A DNA stretch of 64,000 bases from Paenibacillus guangzhouensis. Lineage in GTDB: Bacteria; Bacillota; Bacilli; Paenibacillales; Paenibacillaceae. The stretch covers positions 1,488,001 to 1,552,000 of the forward strand of contig NZ_CP045293.1 in assembly GCF_009363075.1 (NCBI RefSeq). Reading direction: 5' to 3'. Position 1 is the stretch's first letter. Each line of letters opens with the position of its first letter. Positions 1 through 9,142 of this stretch are shown piece after piece. Below the pieces are notes generated by a model. It made no database searches and had not been told where the DNA came from. It worked only from the letters and a program-made list of their open reading frames with translations. The position numbers were made by a program, and so were the translations under genes.

Positions 1-830
1 ACAGGGACAAAGAGCCTATAGTATTGCTCCCAGGTCGCTCAGCTTCTACACCGATGTGGCAGCCGAATTTGGAGGGGCTCATGAAGGAGAGGCCCATCTA
101 TGCAATTGATTTACTCGGAGAGCCTGGAATGAGCATACAGACCGTTGCAATTGACAACCGGCAAGCACAAGCTGCATGGTTAAATCAGGTGCTTGAAGCG
201 TTAAACTTAGATAGAGCTCATATTGTCGGAGTTTCTATCGGGGGTTGGTCTGCAATGAATTTAGCGAGATGTTACCCCGCAAGAATCGCATCTATGAGTC
301 TTCTAGATCCAGTATTTGTATTCGCGCCAATGTCACTAAAGATGATTGCGCTATCCTTTCCCGCATCTGTGCCTGGTATTCCGCGAGCGATCAGAGAAAA
401 GATGTTAAGCTATATTTCTGGAGGTGCTAAGGCTGATGAAAGTGAACCGATTGCAAAGCTAATCGAATCAGCAATGAGAAACTACAAGCTTAAGCTTCCG
501 GTTCCTGATCAATTTCGTGTTGAAGCTTTGAAGAAGATTGATCTTCCTATACTTGCATTAATGGCTGAAAACAGCACAATGCATAATTCAAAAAAAGCAG
601 TTGAACATGGTAAAAAATATGTAAATGATATTGATATCCAAAGTTGGCCTAATGCCTCTCATGCGATAAATGGGGAGTATCCTGAAGAAGTTAACCGCAG
701 AATACTGGTATTTGTAAAAAGCATTCGTGGGACTAGCTGCCTTAGGGTCGAGTGTTTCATTGCGCTGTGTTCGTCAAAAAAAGATGCCCCCTGTTCAATA
801 CAGAGGCCATCTTTTACGATCTGTCTATAA
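1..830 (+). CDS. alpha/beta hydrolase, 5' end outside window, C-terminus runs on
   Basis: The frame is open from the first bases of the window (in-frame codons from position 3), so the N-terminus is missing; the TTG at 24 lies inside the first strand (VLLPGRSAS) and is not the true start. Alpha/beta hydrolase fold: nucleophile elbow GVSIGGW (GxSxGG, Ser near nt 237) and a late catalytic His in NASHAINGEY. Family members normally end soon after the FVFVKS-like last helix (here about nt 725). The remaining 34 residues are Cys/Ser-rich, unlike the fold, and read straight through a hairpin shared with the convergent lipoprotein gene, so the natural stop seems lost or frameshifted. Substrate unknown. 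A second hydrolase of this type lies at 33514. Confidence 0.8.
   Translation, partial: RDKEPIVLLPGRSASTPMWQPNLEGLMKERPIYAIDLLGEPGMSIQTVAIDNRQAQAAWLNQVLEALNLDRAHIVGVSIGGWSAMNLARCYPARIASMSLLDPVFVFAPMSLKMIALSFPASVPGIPRAIREKMLSYISGGAKADESEPIAKLIESAMRNYKLKLPVPDQFRVEALKKIDLPILALMAENSTMHNSKKAVEHGKKYVNDIDIQSWPNASHAINGEYPEEVNRRILVFVKSIRGTSCLRVECFIALCSSKKDAPCSIQRPSFTICL
777..816 (-). terminator. rho-independent terminator for the lipoprotein gene
   Basis: Stem AAAGATG (780-786) pairs with CATCTTT (808-814), extended inward by CCCCTGT/ACAGAGG with one mismatch. On the minus strand it is followed by seven T, so it suits the lipoprotein gene; the plus-strand hydrolase frame passes through it. Confidence 0.75.
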
Positions 831-852
831 TTTTTTTGAATGACACGGAAGA

Positions 853-1350
853 TTATTCATAATTCGTTACAATATATCTCCCTTTGTCCTCTTGCCATTT
901 CAAGGTATAGATCTTGTTCTCCGGTGTTGTAATTTTAAATTCTTCTTTACTACCTTCCACTTTCACGGCATTGAAAGGCGAATCGATTAAGGAAGGGTTG
1001 AAGAATGGAACCGCAGAGCCGTCTTCTCCTTTGTTCAAGACCACGTTGTCTTCTACCGTCTGATCTGTAACATAATGGGCCATGATTTTATCGACAAGCG
1101 GTGCATCGAAGTATCCAAGCAGCAGTTCTTTTGCCTTATCTCGTCCGCCTGTTGCTGGATCTAAGATTGGTGTACCGTCTGCTGCGGTTGTTTTGTGGAA
1201 TAATACTTTGACTTTATCTACCGCAACACTAGCATCGTTATAGGCAATCTGCTTGTCCATTGGATCGGCTTCTTTGGCCGGTGTAGAGCAGGCTACAACA
1301 GATAGAATAAGAATGACTAACATGAATACGGTCGTGATTTTGTTACGCAT
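853..1350 (-). CDS. small secreted lipoprotein, function unknown
   Basis: 165 residues from the ATG at 1350, chosen over an upstream start at 1434 because AAGGAG sits eight bases ahead and the signal peptide begins there. The signal peptide is MRNKITTVFM followed by a hydrophobic stretch and lipobox LSVVAC, so Cys21 should be lipidated and the protein anchored on the outer face of the membrane. The rest is acidic and soluble, with no motif I can assign; the final strands (KIYTLKWQEDKGRYIVTNYE) look like a small beta domain. Similar unnamed lipoproteins are common in Paenibacillus. Monocistronic. Confidence 0.75.
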   Translation of the reverse strand: MRNKITTVFMLVILILSVVACSTPAKEADPMDKQIAYNDASVAVDKVKVLFHKTTAADGTPILDPATGGRDKAKELLLGYFDAPLVDKIMAHYVTDQTVEDNVVLNKGEDGSAVPFFNPSLIDSPFNAVKVEGSKEEFKITTPENKIYTLKWQEDKGRYIVTNYE

Positions 1351-1530
1351 TTGAATTCTCCTTTTTCTATAATCATCATTATAGTTTAATCCGTTTTCTA
1401 CCAAATTCCAACATGTAAAAGATTCCAATTGCAATAAAGCCAGTGGACGTCGAAATTACCTAAGAAGCAAATAAGAGACCACCCCCTGGGTATGCGCATA
1501 TAATATCCGGAACCAGAAGGAGGAGATCAA

Positions 1531-1890
1531 ATGCATCAGACGAATCCTATCTATGCGAGTTATCCTTGGTACTCACATCCCGCCGAGAGGTACCCGGTTA
1601 CAGATAATCCGCAGGATGTTAAGCTTATGCAGCTATCGGCGAAAAATTTTCTTGTACCAGTGCAAGAACTGCATCAACTGTTGCATCATATTGCCAACAA
1701 TCCTCAATTTGCGAAGGATTTAAAAACAGCGGCTTCGCTGAGCCAAGAGGATAAAGTGAAGAGTATGATTCAATCGACTGGCATTCAAACACCGATAAAG
1801 ATTAGTTTTAGTCCAGAAGGCATTACCGTCATGTTTCAACCGGCGAATACGGCAGCATGCTTTGCGATCCGGCTAAGTCTATGCTGGTAG
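1531..1890 (+). CDS. hypothetical protein, 119 aa
   Basis: ATG preceded by AAGGAGGAG seven bases upstream. Soluble, no signal peptide; begins with an aromatic, Pro-rich stretch (YASYPWYSHPAERYP) and a helical middle (FLVPVQELHQLLHHIANN). The end alternates hydrophobic strands with a Cys and finishes in LSLCW. I do not recognise the family; the layout resembles short Bacillales proteins of unknown, possibly sporulation-related, role. Followed by its own terminator. Confidence 0.65.
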   Translation: MHQTNPIYASYPWYSHPAERYPVTDNPQDVKLMQLSAKNFLVPVQELHQLLHHIANNPQFAKDLKTAASLSQEDKVKSMIQSTGIQTPIKISFSPEGITVMFQPANTAACFAIRLSLCW

Positions 1891-1916
1891 TGTAATGAAG
1901 GATCAACATCGGCCCC

Positions 1917-1970
1917 AAAAAAGCTTTCCATGTAGCTGCAATGCTAACGATGGAGGGCTTTTATTTTTTT
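1917..1970 (+). terminator. rho-independent terminator
   Basis: AAAAAAGCTTTCCAT (1917-1931) pairs imperfectly with ATGGAGGGCTTTT (1950-1962), followed by a T-rich tail; ends the 119-residue gene. Confidence 0.6.
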
Positions 1971-2070
1971 AGTATATGAAAAACATTCTTTTCTCAAAGC
2001 TTTTACATATTTCCCATACCGTTCGGATGTATGTTAGCATGGACTTGGCATTAGAAGGAAGGAGCTCATC

Positions 2071-3261
2071 ATGGCAGCAAAGTCAGCTTTCCCATTATTA
2101 CTACTCAACATGTTTCTCGCAAATTTAAGTATGGGCCTCGTTATTCCGATACTCCCCGAGCTCCTCACATCGTTTCAGGCAGGTGGACAAGCCGCAGGAT
2201 ATTTGGTTTCCTGCTTTGGACTAACGCAATTTCTGTTCTCACCGGTTGCAGGTAATTTGTCGGATCAACGTGGGCGAAAACCTATGATAATTGTTGGATT
2301 ATTTCTATTCGCTTTCTCGAATCTATTAGCTGCCTTAGCTGGCGATCTAACCTTATTGCTCGTCTCAAGATTGATTGGGGGAATCGGCTCAGCGGCGCTT
2401 ATCCCAGCAATTATCGCGTACGTTGCGGACATTACGCCAGATCAAGAACGCAGTAAGGCAATGTCGTGGCTAGGCGCTTCTATGACATCGGGATTTATCA
2501 TCGGACCCGGAGTGGGGGGATTACTGTCTGAGCTAGGCATCAAGGCGCCATTTTATGCATCTACGCTGGTCGGACTGCTCGCCATGATTTGCAGTCTGCG
2601 GATGCTGCCAGAATCGCTAACGCTGGACGTTCGCCGATTACGCCAGCAAGCTAAGGAGAAGAAGGAGAATGTATTTCGGCAAATTGGTCGATCCATTCAT
2701 TCGCGCTATTTCATCTTATTACTTATTGTTTTTGCGATTTCCTTCGGCTTGACCCATTTTGAAGCGATTTTCCCGCTCTTCGTCGTACAGAGCTACGGAT
2801 TCACGACACGGGACATTTCGATCCTGCTGACCGTATGTTCGTTAATCGCTACCGTCAATCAACTTGTGCTTACAGAACGAATCGCTCGTCGATTCGGGGA
2901 GAAAAGGGTCATTGCAGCCATGCTCCTGTTATCTGCTGTAACATTAATCGGTTTGATCTACTCAGGTAATTTCTTGTATGTCATGGTCGTGACGATGTTA
3001 TTCTTTACGTTCAACAATATTCTGCGTCCGCTGATGAACACCATGCTATCTAAGGAAGCGGGGGATGAACAAGGTTTTGTTGCGGGCATGAATAACGCCT
3101 ATACTAGCCTCGGCACCATCTTCGGACCAATGCTGGCAGGAATTCTATTCGATGTTCATATCAATTTGCCTTACCTATTCGGTGCCTTCGTCTTGGTGCT
3201 AAGCTGCTTCGTGTCGTTAACACGACTTCGTAGTCAAAGTTATCGCACATCGCACGAATAG
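2071..3261 (+). CDS. MFS drug:H+ antiporter, DHA1 (NorA/Bmr-like)
   Basis: 396 residues with twelve predicted membrane segments. MFS motif A between helices 2 and 3 (GNLSDQRGRKPM, about residues 67-78) and the antiporter motif C in helix 5 (GFIIGPGVGG) place it among 12-TM DHA1 exporters like NorA, Bmr and TetA(L). Start supported by GAAGGAAGGAG seven bases upstream. The amidohydrolase 64 bp downstream on the same strand, without an intervening terminator, suggests a two-gene transcript that might clear and modify the same compound. Actual substrate cannot be read from sequence. Confidence 0.85.
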   Translation: MAAKSAFPLLLLNMFLANLSMGLVIPILPELLTSFQAGGQAAGYLVSCFGLTQFLFSPVAGNLSDQRGRKPMIIVGLFLFAFSNLLAALAGDLTLLLVSRLIGGIGSAALIPAIIAYVADITPDQERSKAMSWLGASMTSGFIIGPGVGGLLSELGIKAPFYASTLVGLLAMICSLRMLPESLTLDVRRLRQQAKEKKENVFRQIGRSIHSRYFILLLIVFAISFGLTHFEAIFPLFVVQSYGFTTRDISILLTVCSLIATVNQLVLTERIARRFGEKRVIAAMLLLSAVTLIGLIYSGNFLYVMVVTMLFFTFNNILRPLMNTMLSKEAGDEQGFVAGMNNAYTSLGTIFGPMLAGILFDVHINLPYLFGAFVLVLSCFVSLTRLRSQSYRTSHE

Positions 3262-3325
3262 GGTACGAGGCTGGGATCACGCAAGGTGAAAAAAAAGCGA
3301 ATCTAACCATGGAGGGACAACAATC

Positions 3326-4549
3326 ATGCAAGAGATGTATTGGCTTACCAATGTGAGATTAGAAAATGGACACATCGTAGAAGAGGGCAACGTCGTAGGA
3401 ACTTCTACGGACTTATACCATTTGCAAATTCAAGCGGGAAAGATATCGAACATCTTGCCTGCGACAGAACCTTTGCCTGATGATGCAGCGCTCCGGATGG
3501 ATGCGCAAGGATTGCTCGCATTGCCGTCTTTCATAGAGAAGCATTGTCATCTAGACAAGACGCTGCTTGGCGACCGCTGGCGGCCCGTTCAGCCTGCTGC
3601 TTCCATCGTTGAACGTTTCGAAATTGAGAAGCAGACACTTCCCACGCTTGCAACGACGATGAAGGAACGTGCCGAGGCGCTGCTTCGCGTTCTTCTCCAA
3701 GCGGGCTCAACCCATGTACGCACGCATGTTGATATTTATCCCAAAGTCGGACTGCGTCATTTGGAGACGATCCAAGAAGCGTTCGCTGCATTCGATGGCA
3801 AAATGTCCTATGAAATCGTAGCTTTTCCTCAGCACGGACTCCTGCGGACACAATGTTATGATCTCATCAAAGCTGCGGTGCGTCAGGGCTGTGGCTTGGT
3901 CGGAGGCGTAGATCCGCATCATGTAGACGGAGACATGGAAAAATCACTGCATCAGATGATGGAGCTGGCAGTTGAAGGCAATGCCGATGTTGATCTGCAT
4001 TTGCATGACGGAGGACGGATCGGGCTCGATACGATCAAACGGCTGGCACATCTGACAGAGCAAGCTGGATGGCAAGGACGCGTATCCATAAGTCACGCAT
4101 TTGCTCTAGGTGACATGGAAGGACAAGAAGTAGATGAAATCGCCCATCTGTTAGCCGAGAATGGCATGACGATCGTTACAAGCGTGCCGCTTGCCAGAAC
4201 GATGCCGCCGGTCCCATTTCTTCACCAGCATCATGTGCCTGTAGCCGTAGGATGCGACAACATTTTTGATTCGTGGTCCCCTTTTGGTAACGGGGATGTG
4301 CTCGAGCGTGCTGGACGATTGGCAGAACGGTTCGGTAGCAGAACAGAGCTGGATTTGGCGCGAACATTACATTTTATAACCGGAGGCAAGACCCCATTAG
4401 ATGAAGAAGGCCGTCAAGTATGGCCTAAAATGGGCGACGACGCGAGCATCGTCTTCGTCGAGGCAAGCTGCTCGGCAGAGACGATCGCTAGAAGATCGAA
4501 GCGCCCAGCCGTGATGTATCAAGGCAAGATTGTATCTGGATCGTTGTAG
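3326..4549 (+). CDS. cytosine-deaminase-like metal-dependent amidohydrolase
   Basis: 407 residues of the amidohydrolase superfamily (TIM barrel with flanking beta domain). Metal ligands visible: HCHLDK (HxH after strand 1), HLHDGG, SHAFALG and the late Asp in GCDNIFDSWSPFGNGD, the pattern of CodA-type cytosine/isocytosine/triazine deaminases. RBS GGAGGG precedes the ATG. It probably hydrolyses an amino- or imino-group on a heterocycle in the cytoplasm, but several substrates are known in this group. A hairpin terminator follows at 4625. Confidence 0.8.
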   Translation: MQEMYWLTNVRLENGHIVEEGNVVGTSTDLYHLQIQAGKISNILPATEPLPDDAALRMDAQGLLALPSFIEKHCHLDKTLLGDRWRPVQPAASIVERFEIEKQTLPTLATTMKERAEALLRVLLQAGSTHVRTHVDIYPKVGLRHLETIQEAFAAFDGKMSYEIVAFPQHGLLRTQCYDLIKAAVRQGCGLVGGVDPHHVDGDMEKSLHQMMELAVEGNADVDLHLHDGGRIGLDTIKRLAHLTEQAGWQGRVSISHAFALGDMEGQEVDEIAHLLAENGMTIVTSVPLARTMPPVPFLHQHHVPVAVGCDNIFDSWSPFGNGDVLERAGRLAERFGSRTELDLARTLHFITGGKTPLDEEGRQVWPKMGDDASIVFVEASCSAETIARRSKRPAVMYQGKIVSGSL

Positions 4550-4624
4550 ATGCGGGATCATTCCCGACGAATGGGAAGTGGCACTTGTATATCGTTTAAT
4601 AGAGACAATAAAGTAATTCGTGAG

Positions 4625-4652
4625 AACCATCAGTTATTAACTGGTGGTTTTT
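4625..4652 (+). terminator. rho-independent terminator after amidohydrolase
   Basis: AACCATCAGTT (4625-4635), loop ATT, AACTGGTGGTT (4639-4649), then TTTTT. Confidence 0.8.
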
Positions 4653-4757
4653 ACTCTATTTACCAACAAAGTCATAACCTATTTTCACCTAGCATATTAA
4701 CCTTAATGCGGCTTTCGGACTGATTCCGCAATTTTTCTATGATGAGGTGTTCAATTA

Positions 4758-7412
4758 ATGGGAAGTATGACATGGACTGGCAAAGGCCACGACACATCCT
4801 GGGGCAATACAGAGAACTGGGAACCAAAATCAGAACCGAAAGATGGGGATGCAATTATCATTCCTGGGGATACCGGAATTCTGGGACCTGTCGCTCCACC
4901 AATCAAGTTGAAAAGCGTTGAAATTAGACGAAATGGTACACTAACAGGCGGTAGGTTGGAAATTTCAGAGAAGTTTTCGTTCCACGGAGGAAATGTACGG
5001 AATGACATAGACATCCTGGATACCGCGGAAATGGTGTTCTCAGACAATGATACGAAGACGTTAACAGGGAACATCATTACCAATTATGGAACCATCAAAG
5101 TTATAGGGCCCGGCCCAATTCTAATGTCTGAAGGTCTGAAGCTCATCAATCTCGGAAGAACAGAGTTCACTTCTGCTTCAACGGTCAAGTGGAGCAGCGG
5201 CAATCCCGTTGAATTTCATAATAAAGGTACGCTTGCTTTGATGCCGTCCCTCGTCTTAATTTCGCCAGTACACGTAAGCTTGAACGGGATCGGATTATGG
5301 AACTATGGTGAGATCATTACAGAGACAGGCGAGCTTCGTTTGGAAGGCAGTCTCGGCAGCACACACCGCTTATTTCATAACTCCCGCATATCTGGAATGT
5401 TCGAGGCTGGTCGTGTCGTGGTTACCAATGGCGGTTCTCTTACTCTGGAAGGCGAAGTGCTGCTGAATCCCCAAGGGGTACTGGAAATTGCTGGTCAGAG
5501 CAATCTTATTCCCGGCGCTGTTCAAGCAGGGGCTCCTGCTCCGCTGCTGCGCAGCTTCGGCAAGCTAGCATGGACAGGTGGCACGATTACAGCAGCTGTA
5601 CAGATCGAACCAGTTGGAAGTATGGAAGTAACGGGCACGGGAGAGAAGGTTCTCTCGCAAGGCAGTATCCGCAATGAGGGGATGATAGGCCTGAAAGGTG
5701 CGGGCGCTATCAAGCTTGGGGGCGGCGGCACGATTCTGAATATCGGGACGATGCAGTTCACAGATTCCGTTTCGATCATGTACGGCTATGGAACTGGAGG
5801 TGTGCTGGATCATCGAGGAACGATACAAGTCACTGGTGAAGCTTCCTCGCATGATTTCCCACTTGTTCGTATCAAGGGTGTTCAATTCTTGACGCAGGGA
5901 CTTATCCAACTGCAGACAGGACAGCTTCGCCTGGAAGAAGCCAAGGCCACAATGAAGAGTGGTACGCGTCTAGAAGGTCAGGGCCGGGCAGTGCTTGCCA
6001 GTGGAACGTTGACACTTGAGCAAGATTTGAAGGTTGACGCAGCGACAACTTTTGAGTTGAGCGGCAGCGGCATTCTTACGACAGCGCAGGCCCGCAAGGT
6101 TGTCTGTACAGGTACATTCGCGTGGCAAGGAGGCAACCTTCTCACAGCGCTTCAAATTCAGAGTGGTGGCCTCCTTCAGATTAGCGGTATTGAGAAGAAG
6201 AGCATCAACATCGTGCGGATTACGAACGACGGTACGATTCGCTGGAGTGGTACGGGAGCCGTACAGGCAGCAGCGGGAGCTGCAATTACCAATAACGGCC
6301 TGATCGAAACAGATGGAAACGTTAATATGATATGGACCAGTGGTGCAAGACCATCGGTCGATAACGCTGGAACGATTCGTGTCGGGAATGGGATCGCATT
6401 ATTTACGGACGTCAACCTTACGACTCGTGGCAACGTGGAGATTAAAGATCAAAGCACGCTTCAATTCAAGGGGGTATGTGACTACCGCCAGACTGCAGGT
6501 GAGACGAAGCTATCCGGAGGCAAGCTGCAATCGGTCAATACGATACGCCTTGAAGGCGGTACGATCTGCGGGAATGGAACGATTGAAGCCAGCCTGCGCA
6601 ACACCAACGCAACGCTAAGTCCGGGATTGGCTGAGCAAGCTGGGCTAATTAAAATTACGGCCAGCTATACGCAAGATTCAACAGGCCGAATGAACATTCG
6701 GCTTCATGGACCTACGCTGTTCAGTCAAGTGATCGTTGTAGGCACAGTAACGTTAGCTGGAAGACTTACCGTAGACCTGGCACCTGGCTTCGAGCCAGCT
6801 GAAGGTGTGAAGTACGATGTGTTCACTTATCCGTCGGTGACAACACGGTTTGCAAAGATCGCCCGACCTGTATATGCTACGAGTTTTACGCTTGTTGAGA
6901 CGTATGGTCCTCAAGCGCTCGGCTTTGAAGCATTATCGGTACAGACCATGGCCAATCGTCTGCTTGGACATAGCGGGGTAACGCTTGCTACAACTCATAC
7001 ATCGGGAAAAGTGGATCAAGCTACGCCTCACCACAATATGACGCAAGTTGCAGCAGGACAGCCGGCGAATTGTAGCAGCTACTGTACCACGGATAGTGCA
7101 GGCGTTACGAAGTGTGGCCCGGGCGGTACAACAACCATGCAGCCTATTACAATGGCAGCTCTTACTCATTTAGCTCAAATATATACTTATTCTGTAAGTG
7201 AGGTTGCTGGTGGTGTACATGGTGCAAATTCTCGTCATTACATAGGCCGCGCCTTTGATATCACTCATATTAACGGTAAGCAGGTTCAAGCAGGTCATCC
7301 ACAATTAAATGCTTTTAAAAATGTTATCTGGTCGTTTGTGGCTGAAGACGTTCTCGGTCCTGGCGACAAGGATCATGATTATCACGTTCATGCCGAATGG
7401 CCACTTAATTAA
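4758..7412 (+). CDS. large beta-solenoid protein with C-terminal M15-type peptidase domain
   Basis: 884 residues; ATG at 4758 with GAGGTG seven bases ahead and an in-frame stop at 4743. The N-terminus MGSMTWTGKGHDTSW followed by a W..P..GD.IIIPG stretch is like the opening module of autotransporter-type beta-strand repeat proteins. Residues about 40-700 are Gly/Thr/Asn-rich short strands (N-G-T-I style), as in right-handed beta-solenoids. A linker holds three Cys (NCSSYC, TKCGPGG, about 770-790). The end carries SRHYIGRAFDI (His827, Asp834) and HVH (His876, His878), the zinc ligand pattern of M15-like D-Ala-D-Ala carboxypeptidase/endolysin folds. No signal peptide or cell-wall anchor is visible, which is odd for such a protein. 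Possible roles: wall hydrolase, tail-fibre-like or lysis-released effector. Function is inference. Confidence 0.7.
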   Translation: MGSMTWTGKGHDTSWGNTENWEPKSEPKDGDAIIIPGDTGILGPVAPPIKLKSVEIRRNGTLTGGRLEISEKFSFHGGNVRNDIDILDTAEMVFSDNDTKTLTGNIITNYGTIKVIGPGPILMSEGLKLINLGRTEFTSASTVKWSSGNPVEFHNKGTLALMPSLVLISPVHVSLNGIGLWNYGEIITETGELRLEGSLGSTHRLFHNSRISGMFEAGRVVVTNGGSLTLEGEVLLNPQGVLEIAGQSNLIPGAVQAGAPAPLLRSFGKLAWTGGTITAAVQIEPVGSMEVTGTGEKVLSQGSIRNEGMIGLKGAGAIKLGGGGTILNIGTMQFTDSVSIMYGYGTGGVLDHRGTIQVTGEASSHDFPLVRIKGVQFLTQGLIQLQTGQLRLEEAKATMKSGTRLEGQGRAVLASGTLTLEQDLKVDAATTFELSGSGILTTAQARKVVCTGTFAWQGGNLLTALQIQSGGLLQISGIEKKSINIVRITNDGTIRWSGTGAVQAAAGAAITNNGLIETDGNVNMIWTSGARPSVDNAGTIRVGNGIALFTDVNLTTRGNVEIKDQSTLQFKGVCDYRQTAGETKLSGGKLQSVNTIRLEGGTICGNGTIEASLRNTNATLSPGLAEQAGLIKITASYTQDSTGRMNIRLHGPTLFSQVIVVGTVTLAGRLTVDLAPGFEPAEGVKYDVFTYPSVTTRFAKIARPVYATSFTLVETYGPQALGFEALSVQTMANRLLGHSGVTLATTHTSGKVDQATPHHNMTQVAAGQPANCSSYCTTDSAGVTKCGPGGTTTMQPITMAALTHLAQIYTYSVSEVAGGVHGANSRHYIGRAFDITHINGKQVQAGHPQLNAFKNVIWSFVAEDVLGPGDKDHDYHVHAEWPLN

Positions 7413-7450
7413 TTCGGAAATAGTCATTAAGTTAACGATAGCATTACAAA

Positions 7451-7509
7451 AAACAGCGGTAGTCTACGACTTTAGTTTCAAGTCCTAGAGCGCCGCTGTT
7501 TCTTTTTTT
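7451..7509 (+). terminator. terminator of the dispersed-repeat type
   Basis: AAACAGCGG (7451-7459) pairs with CCGCTGTTT (7493-7501), then CTTTTTTT. The inner AGTCTACGAC..TCCTAGAG resembles the copy at 28337, so it belongs to the recurring intergenic family. Confidence 0.75.
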
Positions 7510-7609
7510 AGGTCAGTATTGGCGGCGATCGATTTGTATCGCGATCCAGCCGATAGATGTTCCAGAACCGCCATCTCGCGTTGCGACTGATTGGTCGATC
7601 CGCATCCGG

Positions 7610-9133
7610 TTACCCTTCCGATATTTTCTTGGGCCGCTTCAAGAACAGCGAGAAGAAAATACCAATAACGGTAATGATCGTCGCAACGACGAAGGCATCG
7701 TTAATACCGCTGATGGTGGATGCTTTCGTCACCAAGCCTCCAATGATCGATAAGGTATATGCGCTGCCGATTTCTGAAGGTAGTCCTGTAAGCGATGAGA
7801 TACCTGCCCCCAAGTTTGCGAAGTTCTCGGCAGCAATCGTATTGTTCAACGTCAAATTATTCGAATAGGATGCCACATGTTCGGTTGTTCTTGTCGACAT
7901 TACCGTTACTAGCACTGCGGTTCCAAATGAACTGGCAACCTGACGCATTGTATTGGACACCGCCGTGCCATGGCTCTTTAATTTTGGCGGCAGCGCATTG
8001 AGCCCCTCAGTCATGATCGTCATCATAATGAAGGAGATACCGAAGCTTCTCAGCGCATAGAGCGTCATCAGGTGATAATACGTAGACTCATCGGTTAACT
8101 TCGTGAACTGATAGGTCGTCACCGCAGTGATGATTAATCCGATGATCGCAAGCGGCCTAACCCCAAATTTATCAAATAACGTACCCGAGATCGGCGACAT
8201 CACGCCCATGAGCAGCGCCCCGGGCAGCAGCAGCAGCCCCGACTCTAAGGCGGTATAGCCCCGAATATTCTGAACATAAATCGGGAGCAGAAGCATGGCA
8301 CCGAACATCGCCATATTCACGATGACGCTGACGACGGTAGACATGGTGAAGGTAAGATTTTTGAACACCGACAAATTCAAGAGAGGACTGCTTGTTGTCA
8401 TCTCCCTCACGACAAAGAAGATGAGAAATAGGACGCCGACGATAATGGAAATATCCACGACAGCATCTCCCCAGCCTCTGCTTCCAGCCTCGCTAAGTCC
8501 ATACAACAGCGCTCCAAACCCTATCGTCGACAAGACGGCACCCTGCCAATCCAGCTTCGGGTAGGTGAGCTTCAGCACATTAGACAAATATCTGAACGTC
8601 AATATGACTTCAATGGCGCCAAGTGGAACCATGACAAAGAACAAGACGCGCCATGAAAAGTGCTCCACCATGTAGCCTGCAAAGGTCGGCCCGAGTGCAG
8701 GCGCGAACATCATCGCAATTCCCATCATGCCCATGGCGCGCCCCATCTGTTCGGGGGGGAAGATGCGCAGGAAGATGTTGGTTACGAGCGGCATCAATAC
8801 GCCTGCTCCAATGGCTTGTACGATGCGTCCGACCATTACAACGGAGAATGTTGGACCCATACCGCAAATGAGGGAACCAATCGTAAACATCGTCATCGCC
8901 ATGGCGAAGAGCAAACGGGTAGAAATGGATTCCATGAGAAAGGCACTGATTGGAATCATAATCGCATTGGCCAGCATGAACCCTGTCGATAACCATTGAA
9001 CCGTCGTCGTGGACACATTCAAATCCGTCATCATGTGAGGGATGGCGACATTGACCATGGTTTGGTTCAAGATTGCGATGAACATCCCCAGGATGAGAAC
9101 GGTAACCGTGGGTGCAATACTTTTTTCGCTCAT
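7610..9133 (-). CDS. MFS multidrug exporter, DHA2 14-TM (EmrB/LmrB-like)
   Basis: 507 residues, about fourteen membrane segments. N-terminal helix with LNQTMVNVAIPHM (DHA2 signature around the first helix), the motif-C-like stretch GPTFAGYMVEHFSWR, and EmrB-type length. It begins ten bases after the stop of the HlyD-like gene upstream, forming an EmrA-EmrB type pair. Such pairs export lipophilic drugs or uncouplers with proton antiport; in Gram-positives the adaptor may span the wall. Substrate unknown. Confidence 0.85.
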   Translation of the reverse strand: MSEKSIAPTVTVLILGMFIAILNQTMVNVAIPHMMTDLNVSTTTVQWLSTGFMLANAIMIPISAFLMESISTRLLFAMAMTMFTIGSLICGMGPTFSVVMVGRIVQAIGAGVLMPLVTNIFLRIFPPEQMGRAMGMMGIAMMFAPALGPTFAGYMVEHFSWRVLFFVMVPLGAIEVILTFRYLSNVLKLTYPKLDWQGAVLSTIGFGALLYGLSEAGSRGWGDAVVDISIIVGVLFLIFFVVREMTTSSPLLNLSVFKNLTFTMSTVVSVIVNMAMFGAMLLLPIYVQNIRGYTALESGLLLLPGALLMGVMSPISGTLFDKFGVRPLAIIGLIITAVTTYQFTKLTDESTYYHLMTLYALRSFGISFIMMTIMTEGLNALPPKLKSHGTAVSNTMRQVASSFGTAVLVTVMSTRTTEHVASYSNNLTLNNTIAAENFANLGAGISSLTGLPSEIGSAYTLSIIGGLVTKASTISGINDAFVVATIITVIGIFFSLFLKRPKKISEG

Positions 9134-9142
9134 CTGGGCCCC

